NCBI GenBank assembly: GCA_030760725.1
Contig: JASWHV010000010.1
Span: forward strand, 33,423,760 to 33,487,759
Length of the DNA: 64,000 bases
From: Neostapfia colusana
Lineage: Eukaryota > Streptophyta > Magnoliopsida > Poales > Poaceae
Direction of reading: 5' to 3'
Under the pieces are notes generated by a model. The model was not told the DNA's origin. It saw nothing but the letters and a program-made list of their open reading frames with translations, and searched no databases. The translations under genes were made by a program, and so were the position numbers. Position 1 is the stretch's first letter. Each line of letters starts with the position of its first letter. Below are positions 10,229 to 20,716 of the stretch, one piece after another.

Positions 10229-10497
10229 ATCGCCTCCCTCATCACCGGCGCAAAAACCAGTGACACCACGGGAGCTCCTGAGGCCCCCTCCGCAGTATTC
10301 AGCGGTCTTCCTGGAGACTCTACCGCCTGGGATTCCCCGCGGGGCATCGGCGGTTTCCTTCTCCTGAAGTTCCCTCATCATCTGCGCAAAAGCCGGTGTC
10401 GTCAAGGGTGCCCCTGGAGCCCCCAACCCTCATCACCTGCGCAAAAGCCGGAGTCATCAAGGGTGCTCCTGAGGCCCTCTCTGCAGTATTCAGCGGT
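10229..10497 (+). repeat. Diverged tandem repeat at B insertion site (continues 29449-29530)
   Basis: The block CCTCATCACCGGCGCAAAA...CTGAGGCCCCCTCCGCAGTATTCAGCGGTCTTCCTGGAGACTC recurs from about 10430. The second unit is completed beyond element B at 29449-29530 (GTTCTTGGAGACCCTGCCGCCTGGGATTCTC). A shorter CATCATCTGCGCAAAAGCCGG unit lies between. This confirms that 10497 and 29449 were contiguous before B inserted. Confidence 0.7.
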
Positions 10498-11597
10498 TGT
10501 CGAAGTGTTCGGTCGACACTTCCCCCGGGCCTGCACTGAGCAGCCCGCGGAGGTTCTTTTTTCGGAGGGGCTAGTTCCTAGCAGAGAGCTTGCGCAGATG
10601 GACGAGTTAGCGAGAGCTTGACACGGGGAGTTTTACGTGGTTCCGGCCGCCGGAGCGTAAAACCCTATGTCCACGGCGAGCTATGGAGCTCGCTGTATTG
10701 CTTGCTGCTCAGGGCCAGGGGGCCTGAGCTTGGGGGTGAGTTACAGCTTGAGAGTGTATGGCTAGCGTATGAGTTGCAAAATGCGAACCCTTGCTATCGA
10801 CGCCTACCCGAGACTTTTATAGTCCAAGACTTGGGCGGCTTACAAGGGGTGCCGGGACCCGACAGGTGGTCCCAGGAAGATTGTTTATTATCTACCGTAT
10901 CTGTATTTACGCCGGTAGTTGCCTCTGGTCGAAGGCTTCTGAGTCTTCATCTTGCCGCCCTGCCCATGCCGCACGCTAGTCGTAGTGGTTGATGATGGCG
11001 CAGGCGGCATGGGATGTATTGTCGCGGCGTTTATTAGCTGGCAGGTTCTGACACCGCGCGCCAGTCTGTGATGCGACTGGGCGCAACGGCACCTGACAGA
11101 CGCGTGCTCCGCGTTTCCGCGTCTTGGGAAGACGCGGGCCTTGAATACCTTGTACGGGCAAGGTGTGGGGCGCCTTTACGCCCGCTGCCTACCGCTCGGG
11201 GGCAGGTAGCACCGTTCTTCTGGCCACGTGGCGGGTCCGGAGCTCTCCTCTGAGGAGAGGGAGGTCCGGCCCCGCTGGACGCGTGGCGCCTTCGGACCTC
11301 TCTCCCGCGGAGGGGGAGGTCCGGCTTCTGTATGCCACGTGGCGGGCCCGGGGCTCTCCTCTGAGGAGAGGGAGGTCCGGCCCCGCTGGACGCGTGGCGT
11401 CTTCGGACCTCTCTCCTGCGGAGGGGGAGGTCCGGCTTCTGTATGCCACGTGGCGGGCCCGGAGCTCTCCTCTGAGAAGAGAGAGGTCCGGCCCCGCCGG
11501 ATGCGTGGCGCCTTCGAAGCTCTCCCTGCGGAGAAGGGCGAGTACCTTATGCATTTTACCCTGTGCGTGGGGGTACCCCATATCTCAGGTACCGACA
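10498..11597 (-). repeat. 3' LTR of element B
   Basis: A 1100-bp LTR, inverted relative to A. G-box cores lie at 11225, 11280, 11336, 11391, 11447 and 11502 (alternating CACGTG and CGCGTG/TGCGTG, spacing 55-56). They form a roughly 111-bp dimer repeat. The long open frames across it are products of this repeat. Confidence 0.92.
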
Positions 11598-11625
11598 GTG
11601 GCCCCCGGGCCCATCTCCGGGGAGA
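11598..11625 (-). other. Polypurine tract of element B
   Basis: On the minus strand GATGGGCCCGGGGGCCAC immediately precedes the LTR start TGTCGG. The same run precedes the 3' LTR of A at 30077-30093. It is the expected plus-strand primer site. Confidence 0.65.
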
Positions 11626-12088
11626 CAGCGAGCTCGAGGTGGGACCTCCGTCTCTTCCGATCCGCGCACTTTCTCTAAGTCCCGAATTGACCACTGCCGG
11701 AGCACGAACGGCCACGGGATCATGAGAGCGTGCGCTCACTTGATGATTGCTTTTACTGCGGCGGTTCCCAAGGCTGCCACTTCTGCACGTTGCGGCGCTT
11801 TCTTCAGGAACCGCCGAAGTGCCCTGCTGGCTCATCTTCTCAGGAGACTGACTCCTTGACCCCACCGCTTTAGTTAAGCGGCTTGGGCCCACCCGTCATC
11901 GGCACTCGGTCTAGGAACCGAAGCGGTTGCGGGTGCGGGGTATTCGAAGAGTTCCGAATCGCTTGGAACTGCACCGGGAAGCTTTTTAGAAGGGGTCTTA
12001 CCTACTTTGCAGCTTCCCTTTGCACATCTCTGCGTTTCTTCTCGGACTCTTGTGCTTTTGCTCTCTTGCCTTTGAGTTCTCACTTGCC

Positions 12089-13819
12089 ATGGCTTCCAAC
12101 CCGCTGCCAGAGAAGAAACGCGCTCGATCTCCTCCAGCAACGGCGTCGGTGCCAAGTCGGGATTCTGTGGTGCCTGACACTCCCTCCGGTGGCGACTCGA
12201 AGAGGCCCCGGGCTGATGCGCTGGGGGAAGCCTCTGAGGCGTCCCCTGTTCCGCCAGTCCAAGCGACTGCGGAGCGGCCGTCGGAGACGGTAGCGGGCTC
12301 TGGAAATCCTACCCCGGCTCGGAAGTCGGGGTTCAGAGCCCGCTGGAGTGTCCGCGCTTCTCGGCCTTCCCCGTCTTGTGGGGAATCTGTGCCGATGCGC
12401 TCGGAGCCAGGGGCAACTGCCGCGGCCCTCAGGCCAGCGCGGACTTCTCCTGTTCCGGTGTGCCCGGACTCCGCGGCGGCGTCGTCTCATCCTGCCGAGA
12501 CAGCCACCGCGGCCCCCGAGCCAGCACAGGTTGATCCTGCACTAGGCGGCCTGGCTTCTTCTCCAGCACCGCCTTCCCCGGCTCGTCCCTCTCCTCAGGT
12601 CAAGGAGCCAGAAGTTGAAAAGAGCCCGGCTGGCCTGGCTGCCAGAGCCACGGAGCCAGCTTCTCCTGATCGGCGTCTCGTCTCGGCTGCTGGTGCGTCG
12701 GCTCTTCCTGAGGACGAGGTAATGGAGGAGGTCGGAGGGGCTGCCCCAGCGTCTGTTGCTCCATTGCCTCTGGAGGACGCCTTCGCGCTTGCCGAGTCGA
12801 GCGTCCGGCAGGTCTTGGCTGCGCTAGGGCGCGAGCGGGAGGAGTATACGGTTGAACGGGACCGCCTCCTCATCTGGGGGAACCTTTTGCGGGAGAGGAC
12901 CGCGAAGGTTAAGAGCGAGCTCGACTCCAGGGGGGAGTTGCTCGACTTCAGGGAAGCGCTCGTCGACCGGATGAAGCGGGCTGTTGACCGCATGGACACC
13001 CAGTCGCGGCGGATCAACAGGGAGGCCCTGGTGTCACACGCCCGGGCCGAAGAGAGCCTCTCTGCTGCTGTGGAAATACGGCAGCGGTTGGAGCGCCGTG
13101 AACTCGCCGTTGAGGAGCGGGAGCGTTCCGTGGCAGCTGAGGCAGAGAGGGTCGCCGTGCAGCTGGCCGCGGGCGAGGATGACCTCCGAGCTCGGATGGA
13201 GGAGTTGGAGATTCTGAAGGCAGAACTTGACTTGAGGGAGGAACAGGTCTCCCATGACCGCCGGGCGGTCTTGGACTGGGAGTTGACTGCCGGCTTCAAG
13301 GCCGCTGAGTTGGAGCGGCTAGCCGAGACTCTCCGCCTTCGAGAGAGTTCCCTGGCGGCCAAGGAGAAGGAATTCTCCGAGAGGAACCTGGAGGCTCTGC
13401 AGGCAACCCGCCGTGAGGTGGAGGAGCTCTCAGCCTTACGGTCCTCCGAGGCCCTTGCGGTCTCAAGCTTCGTGGATCGGGCGGGGTCCGCCCTGATCCC
13501 TCTTGGCTTCAGTCCGGTGAGGGCCACAACTCCCGCATTGAAGGTGGCAGAGGTGATCCCTGCATTGGAGTCGATCGGCGCCAAGCTGGACAGACTCGAC
13601 TCGGTGGTCGCCAGTGAGCTTGAAGCCGAGGGCCGCGGCTTAGCTTTAGAGGTCGCCTCGCATGTGCTGGCATGCTTCAAGAGCCGCGACCCATCTTTCT
13701 CGCTGGAGCCAGCAAGAGAGGGCCCAGCCGCGGAGCGGGAGGAAGCTGCCAGGGCTGAAGTCGAGGATGTGGCCGCCCTTGTAGCCGCAAGGTTCCGGCG
13801 AGAGCCGGGAGGTCCTTAG
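12089..13819 (+). CDS. Antisense extra ORF (aORF) of Tat element B, coiled-coil protein
   Basis: 576 codons, on the strand opposite to B's gag, between the post-pol region and the 3' LTR. The first ATG is at 12089 in a strong context (GCCATGG). The frame is open upstream but has no earlier ATG. The N-terminus has a basic stretch PEKKRARS that could be a nuclear signal. Residues to about 230 are Ala/Pro/Ser-rich and disordered. Residues about 235-470 are heptad-rich Glu/Arg/Leu coiled coil (for example RRELAVEERERSVAAEAERV). A C-terminal globular part follows (ALIPLGFSPVRATTPALKVA). Antisense extra ORFs between pol and the 3' LTR are known in Tat elements such as maize Grande; their role is unknown. 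The frame is intact although pol is gone. Degenerate copies lie in A (29510-29622) and F (31087-31175). Confidence 0.8.
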   Translation: MASNPLPEKKRARSPPATASVPSRDSVVPDTPSGGDSKRPRADALGEASEASPVPPVQATAERPSETVAGSGNPTPARKSGFRARWSVRASRPSPSCGESVPMRSEPGATAAALRPARTSPVPVCPDSAAASSHPAETATAAPEPAQVDPALGGLASSPAPPSPARPSPQVKEPEVEKSPAGLAARATEPASPDRRLVSAAGASALPEDEVMEEVGGAAPASVAPLPLEDAFALAESSVRQVLAALGREREEYTVERDRLLIWGNLLRERTAKVKSELDSRGELLDFREALVDRMKRAVDRMDTQSRRINREALVSHARAEESLSAAVEIRQRLERRELAVEERERSVAAEAERVAVQLAAGEDDLRARMEELEILKAELDLREEQVSHDRRAVLDWELTAGFKAAELERLAETLRLRESSLAAKEKEFSERNLEALQATRREVEELSALRSSEALAVSSFVDRAGSALIPLGFSPVRATTPALKVAEVIPALESIGAKLDRLDSVVASELEAEGRGLALEVASHVLACFKSRDPSFSLEPAREGPAAEREEAARAEVEDVAALVAARFRREPGGP

Positions 13820-14849
13820 GACTTGTTTCTCCCTTTTTTATCGAGTCTGTAGTCCAGCTCATGGAGCCTTGCTTAATTTGACTCTATTGGATACTTGTGT
13901 CTGTGATGCTTTTTCCCTCCTTCTTGGCTTTGCCTGGCTGAGTCCTTAGCTCCGCAAGGTACTCAGAGGCCATTTCCAATCTCAGAGCTTCGCACAGACA
14001 CCCTCCCCGGGTCCTAACCGTGTTAGGGGGCCCCGGAGGTCTCCGAACCTCGCCCTATGGGGGGCTCCAAATCTGCCGGCCACGTGGTGGGTCCGGAGCT
14101 CCTCCTCAAGAGACGGGAGCTCCGGTCATGTTGGACACGTAGGGCTTTCGGAGCCCTCCCGCTGAGGGGGGAGGTCCGTTTCCTGCCTGCCACGTGGCGA
14201 GCCCGGAGCCCTCCTCAAGGAAGGAGAGAGTTCCGGGCCTGCTGGACACGTGGGGCCTCCGGGCCCCGCCCCTGCTGGAGGGGCAGGTCCCGGTCCTTCC
14301 AGTCCCAGGCCGGTGTAGCTGGTAGCTCCTTTCCCCCCGCTTCATGCAGTCCCTGTTGCCGTAACCTGAAGGTCCTGCACACAGGTAGAGGAAACGTAAT
14401 TCTCCTCGGGGGGTCCTCCCCTCCCGTCTCCTAGTCTTATCCATCTTATGGTCCTGAGCCGCTATACGGGGCTTGGGCAATTCTGTGCACGAGGCGCCGG
14501 AGCTCCGGCTCCCTCCGAGGTCCGGGTACGGCCGTCTGATCCCTAGTACCGGGCCATGCGCTGGGGAAGCAGAGTGCACGCGCTTTGGGTTCATGACCAG
14601 GCAAAGCGGACGTACTCCCCTGGACCTCCGGAGAGCAGGATGTGCATGCTTTGGGCTCTGGGCCGGCTAAGCTGGATACGCACCCTGGACCCCCCATGCA
14701 CAACGCTGGCCTTTCCTGGAGGTGACCAACTGGCACCGCAACACCTGACTGGGGGAGGCCCGAGAGACTCACTCGGCCATCGGCAGGTGCCTCAAGCGCA
14801 GCCGCCTTCGGGAGGATAGCAAATGCCGACTATGGATGAGCGCAGGAGA
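13820..14849 (-). other. Post-pol region of B, left of element C
   Basis: No gene. It is homologous, inverted, to 9180-10140 of A and to 52650-53100 of G. It includes the four-unit G-box array 14081-14252 and GC-rich sequence to 14849. It ends at the target duplication of C (ggggg, 14850-14854) and resumes at 25718. Confidence 0.75.
14081..14252 (-). promoter_or_regulatory. Four-unit 55-bp G-box array behind the B pol remnant
   Basis: Cores CACGTG 14081, CACGTA 14136, CACGTG 14191 and CACGTG 14247 are spaced 55, 55 and 56 bp. Between them lie GGAGCTCC and GGACACGTGGGG blocks. It is the counterpart of 9692-9863 in A. The conserved spacing in two copies suggests it is part of the family rather than chance. 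Confidence 0.65.
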
Positions 14850-14854
14850 GGGGG

Positions 14855-17782
14855 TGTGGCGCCCTCAATTCTGTGGAAAACCACGGAACCGAGAACTAAT
14901 GCATATGTGTGCCCAGGATGTTCATCACACATACACATACGTTCCACAAACTGAATTCAGATTATATATTACCACGAATAACAGAGTTTATTACAGCACC
15001 TCATGAGTCTTGGACTCATGCTCTGAAGTCCTTATTTCTACGCAGCGGAAATCTTATTTAAATGCGGAAGCAAAACTAAGCAGAAGTGGCTCCATCTCTA
15101 CTCCCTCCATAGTAGTCTTCTCTTGCTGTTGATGAAGAAATAATAATGCAAGTTTGAGTACAATGATGTACTCAGCAAGTGCGGGAATAACACATGACAT
15201 GCAGCTCATAAACAAGGTAGTTATAAAAGGCTTATTTGCAGAAAAGCAGATTTATAAAACCGTGATAAAACAGCAACTTAACTTTAGATGAATGTATTCC
15301 CAGCATGTATGAAATTACCAACATACCTCCATCACTTCCCGTGTTCCATCCAAACATTAACCAATCTTTTACCCATACTCACGAATACCTCCTCGTATTC
15401 GCTACCATCTCACCTCATGAAACAACCTTGTCTCGCACCGAGACCAATCTCATATCATGACCCACCAGTCATGCAACCCTTTCATCATCCAGACTTAACA
15501 ATTCCAAACCAAAGCATAACCAAAAACCATAACCAAGAACCTTCCCAATAACCATTCCAGTAACCATCCCATCTAATCATGGCAGTTTAGCCAGGTGCTC
15601 ATGACCGTAAGCTCGGCTATCATGATAGTTTTAATAACTCTGCAGAGTTTGCACCTCTTTACCCACAAGTTTGTGATTTCGTCACCCGTCAACGACTGCA
15701 GAACCTCCATTATACCAGTACACAACCGTCGGTGTATGGTCAAGAGATCACAAAATAGCCTTTACAAAGGGGTTACTAGATGTATGGACTCACTAAGGTT
15801 TCACCGGTAGGCTAGAATCTCCAATTCTCCCACCCACGGGCCGCCTCTTGTGCCATGCAGTTCCCAGGGCAGTCCTCACTCGACTCCCATTCCCCGCGCC
15901 TTCCACAGTCCATAACACTCTAGCAACTTACCTAATTACTCAGCTAAGCCGCACCCATACTTGGCCTTGTGGTGGCACTGTTATCCTGGCATGTGCATGC
16001 ATGAACCGGTCCTTAGATCTACGGCAAGCAAAACCACCATCTCATGCTACCTCATTCACAAACCCAGGCTTGCCTAGATCTCCCTCCGATCCATGTTCAT
16101 TAACATTATCAGTTCCTCATCATCATTACGAGTGCAGTTAGCTAGACACATCTATCTCGCTTCCCTACCCCATGGACTCAGCGAAGCATAAAGCAAAAAC
16201 CATACCCGACTCATATACTTCCCAGGCGACAAGGGTGGTTTAATCAGAACTAGTAAACTCCTATAAAAAGGGTTTCCCATCATGTTTGACTCAGCACACA
16301 CACCTTTTCGCAAAACAAAATAGTTTTACACAAAACATAGGATCAACATGGTCAAGGAGCACTTGCCTTGTTCTTGCGGTTCCGGTTGTTCTTGATTCTC
16401 AAAACCTTGTTGCTGCAGCTCGTCGTAGACAGCTTCCTGAGTTTGTTCTGCTATGTAGGATTCACGTGCATACAAGATTCACAGCAATCAATATCATGCA
16501 CAAAACTCTAAACTAGATGCGATGATGCACATGCATGCTATCCTATGATTAGTTTCATTAGATTGATCTGTACGTGTTTTTGCATGGCCTGCATGGTCAG
16601 AGATGTTCGGATCAAAGGTGGTCGTGGCGATGATCTTGTTTTTAGATCAAACTGATCATCGAGTGATCTGTCCACGAAAAGGCTTCTGTTCGAAAGGAAT
16701 CGAAGAACAGATGCAAAGAGATGAACAACATGATGTCGTAAGGTGGTATTGAAGTCCTACCTCACGTTTTTCTTGACTTCAAGGTCCTCCTCAGACCGTT
16801 TGGTTCTTCTCCGATGATCTCCCTTGTTGCACTTCAGCGATGGTTTGCTCGGCGAGTTAGAGCTAGGCTCTAAGTCGTCGGCTCAGGATTTGAAAGAGAA
16901 GTTTGTTGTTTCGGCCAGAGGTTTTGGGTTCTATTTATAATCGGGAAGAGAAGAGTCCTAATCTGATTGGATCCCGAATAAGAGTCTTATTCAGATCTTT
17001 GTTGGATCCTAACGTCTTATCTTTGGTAACATCGTGGAATTTAGATCGGTTTATGTTGCGTACCGGTATCTTTACGCGTAAAAACCGCTCCAGAACTCGC
17101 TACCTCCGTGATGATGAGCTCCGGAAGCTCCATGTGTTCTCCGGGCCTGGTATCTCCTCATCCGCAGAGACGAGCTCCGGTTGTGCCGCGTGTCAATCGA
17201 TCGAGACCTCCCTCTTCTTCGGAGACGAGCTCCGCGCACGCCACGTGTGGGTGCCGGTCTTTCCGCCTTTCCTTCCCTCAGGGACATGCCCCGTGGTCGA
17301 CACGTGTCCAGCAGCGACGGACCTCCGGAGATAAGCTCCGGTGGCGACACGTGTTCAATAGATCCGGACTTCTCGGAGATGGGTTCCGAGATTAACACGT
17401 ATCCCATGCGACTGGTCCCCTGACTTCCGCGAGGACTAGCTTCGAAGGTGACATGTGTCCCATGAAAAATGCCTTTGCTTCTTCCGCAGAGGCTAGCTCC
17501 ACGGGCAACACGCGTCCCACAGGGTCGGACCTCTTTCCAATTGCGGAGGTGACCCCCGAGCCTGCCATGTATCCTGTTTAGCGTCGGACCTCTCCCTATC
17601 TCTCGGGAATGAGTTCCGAACACGCCACGTGGTCTGCTGGTCGTGGAAGTTGCCTTCGGCGCTCTCAGAGAGCTTTTACTGGCTATCCTTTTGATACTTG
17701 TTTCTGTTCCCTCTTTTCTAAAAATGTTTTTCTTCTTCATAAAACATGAACATATGCTGACACCCGGGATGAGGGTGTCACA
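14855..17782 (-). repeat. 3' LTR of element C
   Basis: 2928 bp, matching 22726-25717 and 57729-60687. Short plus-strand frames in it are antisense to the LTR and lack protein features. The G-box array lies at 17131-17631 and the TATA box near 16926-16940. Confidence 0.95.
17131..17631 (-). promoter_or_regulatory. G-box array in C 3' LTR (U3)
   Basis: About ten cores, from CATGTG at 17131 to CACGTG at 17626, at 47-60 bp spacing, each near GAGCTCCG or CGGACCTC. It is the same array as at 25065-25565. Confidence 0.65.
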
Positions 17783-17799
17783 AATCTACCCCCCTTAAA
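17783..17799 (-). other. Polypurine tract of element C
   Basis: The minus strand reads TTTAAGGGGGGTAGATT directly before the 3' LTR start TGTGACACCC. Element D has the same tract at 60688-60704. Confidence 0.8.
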
Positions 17800-20716
17800 T
17801 TGAATCTCGCCCTCGAGATTCGTTAGTAGAAAATAGATAGGGGAATTCAGCCTTAATATCCTCTTCACGCTCCCATGTGGCTTCAGCTTCAGTATGATGA
17901 CTCCATTGTACCTTGCACCCTCGAATCACTTTGTTTCGGGTGACCCATTCCTTTACGTCCAAGATTCGGACAGGGTGTTCTGCGTAGGTCAGGTCTTCTT
18001 GAAGTTTAAGTTCTCCCATTGACACTTGTTCCTCTGGTACTCTCAAGCACTTCTTGAGCTGGGATACATGAAACACGTCATGTACGTCGCAGAGGTGGTT
18101 TGGGAGCTCTAGTTGATAGGCTACTTCTCCTCGCTTGTCCAAAATCTTAAATGGTCCGATGTAGCGAGGCGCTAGTTTGCCTTTGACGTTAAAACGTCGT
18201 TGGCCTCGGATAGGCGATACCTTAAGGTATACGAAGTCTCCTACTTCGATAGTCAACTTCCTACGCCTATTGTCCGCATAGCCTTTCTGTCGTGACTGAG
18301 CAGCCTTTAAGTTCTCCCATATCGTTTGGACTTGCTTTTCAGCCTCTTGTAGTACTTCGGGTCCAAACACCTGGTTCTCTCCAGTCTCGTTCCAGAACAG
18401 TGGCGTTCTACACCGTCTACCATATAAGGCTTCGAAAGGCGACATCTTCAAGCTAGCTTGATAGCTGTTGTTATAGGAGAACTTGGCATACGGTAAACTC
18501 CTATCCCAACTACGCCCACGTTTCAAGGCGCAAGCTCTCAGCATGTCCTCCAAAATTTGGTTCGTCCTCTCGGTTTGTCCATCTGTTTGTGGGTGATAGG
18601 CGGAGCTAAAATCTAGTCGTGTACCCATGGCTTTCTGCAGCTTCCTCCAGAATCTAGAGGTAAACTGAGAACCTCGATCTGAGACTATCCTCTTCGGAAG
18701 TCCATGACGGCACACGATCTGCTCCATGTACAACTCTGCCAACTGTGTAACGTTGTAACTGGTCTTTACCGGAAGAAAATGGGCGGTTTTCGTCAACCGG
18801 TCCACAATGACCCAGATGGAGTCGTATCCTGACTGAGTTCTTGGCAATCCGACAATAAAGTCCATACTGATGTCCTCCCATTTCCATTCAGGTATTTTTA
18901 AAGGTTGCAACAACCCAGCGGGTTTTTGATGTTCGGCTTTTACCCGTTGGCATGTGTCGCATAGGGCAACGTGTTCGGCTATATCCCTCTTCATACCATC
19001 CCACCAATAGCAAGTTTTCAAGTCCTTGTACATTTTGGTGCTCCCTGGATGTATGGAATAGGGTGAATCATGTGCCTCCTTCAATATCATGTCGCGAAGG
19101 TGTCTTAGGTTTGGCACACAAATCCTTTTTCCTAGCCAAAGCGTACCCTTTTCATCCTCTTTGAAATCCTTCTCTATCCCTTGTTGGATTCTTTCCTTGA
19201 TTTCCTTGATCCCCTCGTCCGTTGCTTGTCCCTTTCTTATTTCTTGCTCCAATGAGGAGTGGATCTCCATCATTTCCATGTTATTCAAGAATCCGAGGTG
19301 TAACCATTCAAACTCCTTACGTAGTTCGGGTGGTAGCTCCCGAACCGTGAGTTGGTGGCATGCTCCTTTTCTGCTCAATGCGTCAGCGACCACATTGGCC
19401 TTCCCGGGGTGGTAGTTGATTCCCACATCATAATCCTTGATGAGTTCTAACCATCGACGTTGCCTCAAATTCAAGTCCATTTGTGTAAATATGTACTTGA
19501 GGCTTTTATGATCTGTATAGATCTCACATCGATGACCAAGGATATAATGTCTCCAAATCTTCAATGCATGCACCACTGCTGCTAACTCCAAATCATGTGT
19601 AGGATAGTTAAGCTCGTGCTTCTTTAATTGTCGTGAGGCATAGGCTACCACTTGTCCTTCCTGCATGAGTACACACCCGAGCCCTTGTCCGGATGCGTCA
19701 CAATATATGTCAAAGCTCTTGCTTACGTCTGGCAATACCAGAACTGGTGCTGTGGTTAGCCTTTTCTTGAGTTCCTCAAAACTTTCTTGGCAGGCTTGTG
19801 TCCATTGAAAGATCTTCCCCTTCGTTAGCAACTCTGTCATAGGTTTCACTATTTTAGAGAAGTCTTTAATGAAGCGCCGATAGTATCCTGCCATCCCAAG
19901 GAAACTCTGAATATCCCTCACGCTCTTCGGTTGGTCCCACTTCAGAACATCTCTCACCTTTCCAGGATCAACCGATACCCCTTCCTTGGAGATGATGTGG
20001 CCTAGGAAGGATATTTCTTTTAGCCAAAATTGACATTTGTTGAGCTTGGCATACAACTGATGCTCTCGCAACTTCTGCATGGTCAATCTCAGATGTTCTT
20101 CATGCTCCTCCTCACTTTTTGAATACACCATAATGTCGTCGATGAAAACCACGACGAACTTGTCCAAGTACTCCATGAAAACCTTATTCATAAGGTACAT
20201 GAAGTATGCGGTTGCATTCGTCAATCCAAAAGACATAACGGTATATTCATATGAACCATACCGCGTCCGAAAGGCTGTCTTAGGTATATCGGAGGGCTTA
20301 ATCTTCAGCTGGAAATATCCCGACCAAAGATCAATCTTGGAGAACACTTGGGCTCCTTTCATTTGATCGAACAGGTCCTCTATACGGGGCAGAGGGTATT
20401 TATTCTTGATTGTTACCTCGTTGAGAGACCTGTAGTCCACGCACATTCTTTGGGTTCCGTCCTTCTTGTCCACGAAGAGTACCGGGGCTCCCCATGGTGA
20501 CGAACTTGGACGGATAAAACCCTTCTCCAACTGTTCTTGAATTTGCTTCTTTAGTTCAACTAACTCGTTGACGGGCATCCTATATGGTCTCTTAGCTATG
20601 GGTGCAGTTCCAGGTACCAAATCTATGGCAAACTCAATATCCCGGTCAGGTGGCATACCTGGAAGTTCTTCCGGGAACACATCCGAAAATTCCTGAACCA
20701 CTGGAATGTTGTCCAA
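17795..20716 (-). CDS. pol: Chromovirus C pol: RT, RNase H, integrase, chromodomain-like tail
   Basis: An open frame of 973 codons. It starts at the PR-RT linker (NIPVVQEFSDVFPEELPGM). RT carries the catalytic FIDDIMVYS. RNase H has DIYCDASGQGLGCVL and TDHKSLKYIFTQ. The integrase zinc finger (HPGSTKMYKDLK, CDTCQRVKAEHQ) precedes D (ISMDFIVGL), D (RIVSDRGSQFTS) and E (GQTERTNQILEDM). The end holds a chromodomain-like stretch (HTEAEATWEREEDIKAEFPY), which defines the chromovirus clade. One residue in RT, Thr in TNATAYF, is Pro in D. The upstream protease is in another frame because of a 1-bp deletion near 20718, so this pol is disconnected from gag. Confidence 0.9.
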   Translation of the reverse strand: MDNIPVVQEFSDVFPEELPGMPPDRDIEFAIDLVPGTAPIAKRPYRMPVNELVELKKQIQEQLEKGFIRPSSSPWGAPVLFVDKKDGTQRMCVDYRSLNEVTIKNKYPLPRIEDLFDQMKGAQVFSKIDLWSGYFQLKIKPSDIPKTAFRTRYGSYEYTVMSFGLTNATAYFMYLMNKVFMEYLDKFVVVFIDDIMVYSKSEEEHEEHLRLTMQKLREHQLYAKLNKCQFWLKEISFLGHIISKEGVSVDPGKVRDVLKWDQPKSVRDIQSFLGMAGYYRRFIKDFSKIVKPMTELLTKGKIFQWTQACQESFEELKKRLTTAPVLVLPDVSKSFDIYCDASGQGLGCVLMQEGQVVAYASRQLKKHELNYPTHDLELAAVVHALKIWRHYILGHRCEIYTDHKSLKYIFTQMDLNLRQRRWLELIKDYDVGINYHPGKANVVADALSRKGACHQLTVRELPPELRKEFEWLHLGFLNNMEMMEIHSSLEQEIRKGQATDEGIKEIKERIQQGIEKDFKEDEKGTLWLGKRICVPNLRHLRDMILKEAHDSPYSIHPGSTKMYKDLKTCYWWDGMKRDIAEHVALCDTCQRVKAEHQKPAGLLQPLKIPEWKWEDISMDFIVGLPRTQSGYDSIWVIVDRLTKTAHFLPVKTSYNVTQLAELYMEQIVCRHGLPKRIVSDRGSQFTSRFWRKLQKAMGTRLDFSSAYHPQTDGQTERTNQILEDMLRACALKRGRSWDRSLPYAKFSYNNSYQASLKMSPFEALYGRRCRTPLFWNETGENQVFGPEVLQEAEKQVQTIWENLKAAQSRQKGYADNRRRKLTIEVGDFVYLKVSPIRGQRRFNVKGKLAPRYIGPFKILDKRGEVAYQLELPNHLCDVHDVFHVSQLKKCLRVPEEQVSMGELKLQEDLTYAEHPVRILDVKEWVTRNKVIRGCKVQWSHHTEAEATWEREEDIKAEFPYLFSTNESRGRDSI

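Larger units (their letters stand above)
9138..10497 (+). other. Post-pol region of A with degenerate 3' end of the antisense ORF
   Basis: No credible sense gene is present. The region is homologous, inverted, to B at 13815-14849 and to 25723-26045. It includes an AATAAA near 9168 and a 55-bp G-box array at 9692-9863. From about 9960 to 10140 it corresponds to the sequence flanking the 3' end of B's antisense ORF (shared GAGCTGGACTACAGACTCGA). After about 10150 the sequence diverges into repeats, so A lacks a normal antisense ORF body. B is inserted at 10497. Confidence 0.75.

Noticed and set aside
11163..11725. Long overlapping open frames in several phases within the Tat LTR (also 1810-2387, 28819-29617, 29822-30547)
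   Set aside because: They lie in the GC-rich 55-bp array, are open on both strands in several frames, and give repetitive Arg/Pro/Ser-rich products. They are composition artefacts of the LTR.
12020..12088. Hydrophobic N-terminal extension of the antisense ORF as a signal peptide
   Set aside because: The frame is open there but starts at TTG, with no ATG before 12089. The ATG at 12089 has the good context.
15288..15551. 87-codon plus-strand frame repeated in three chromovirus LTRs (also 23228 and 58237)
   Set aside because: It is antisense to the LTR and His/Pro/Thr-rich without domains. It recurs only because the LTRs are homologous, and its length varies between copies.
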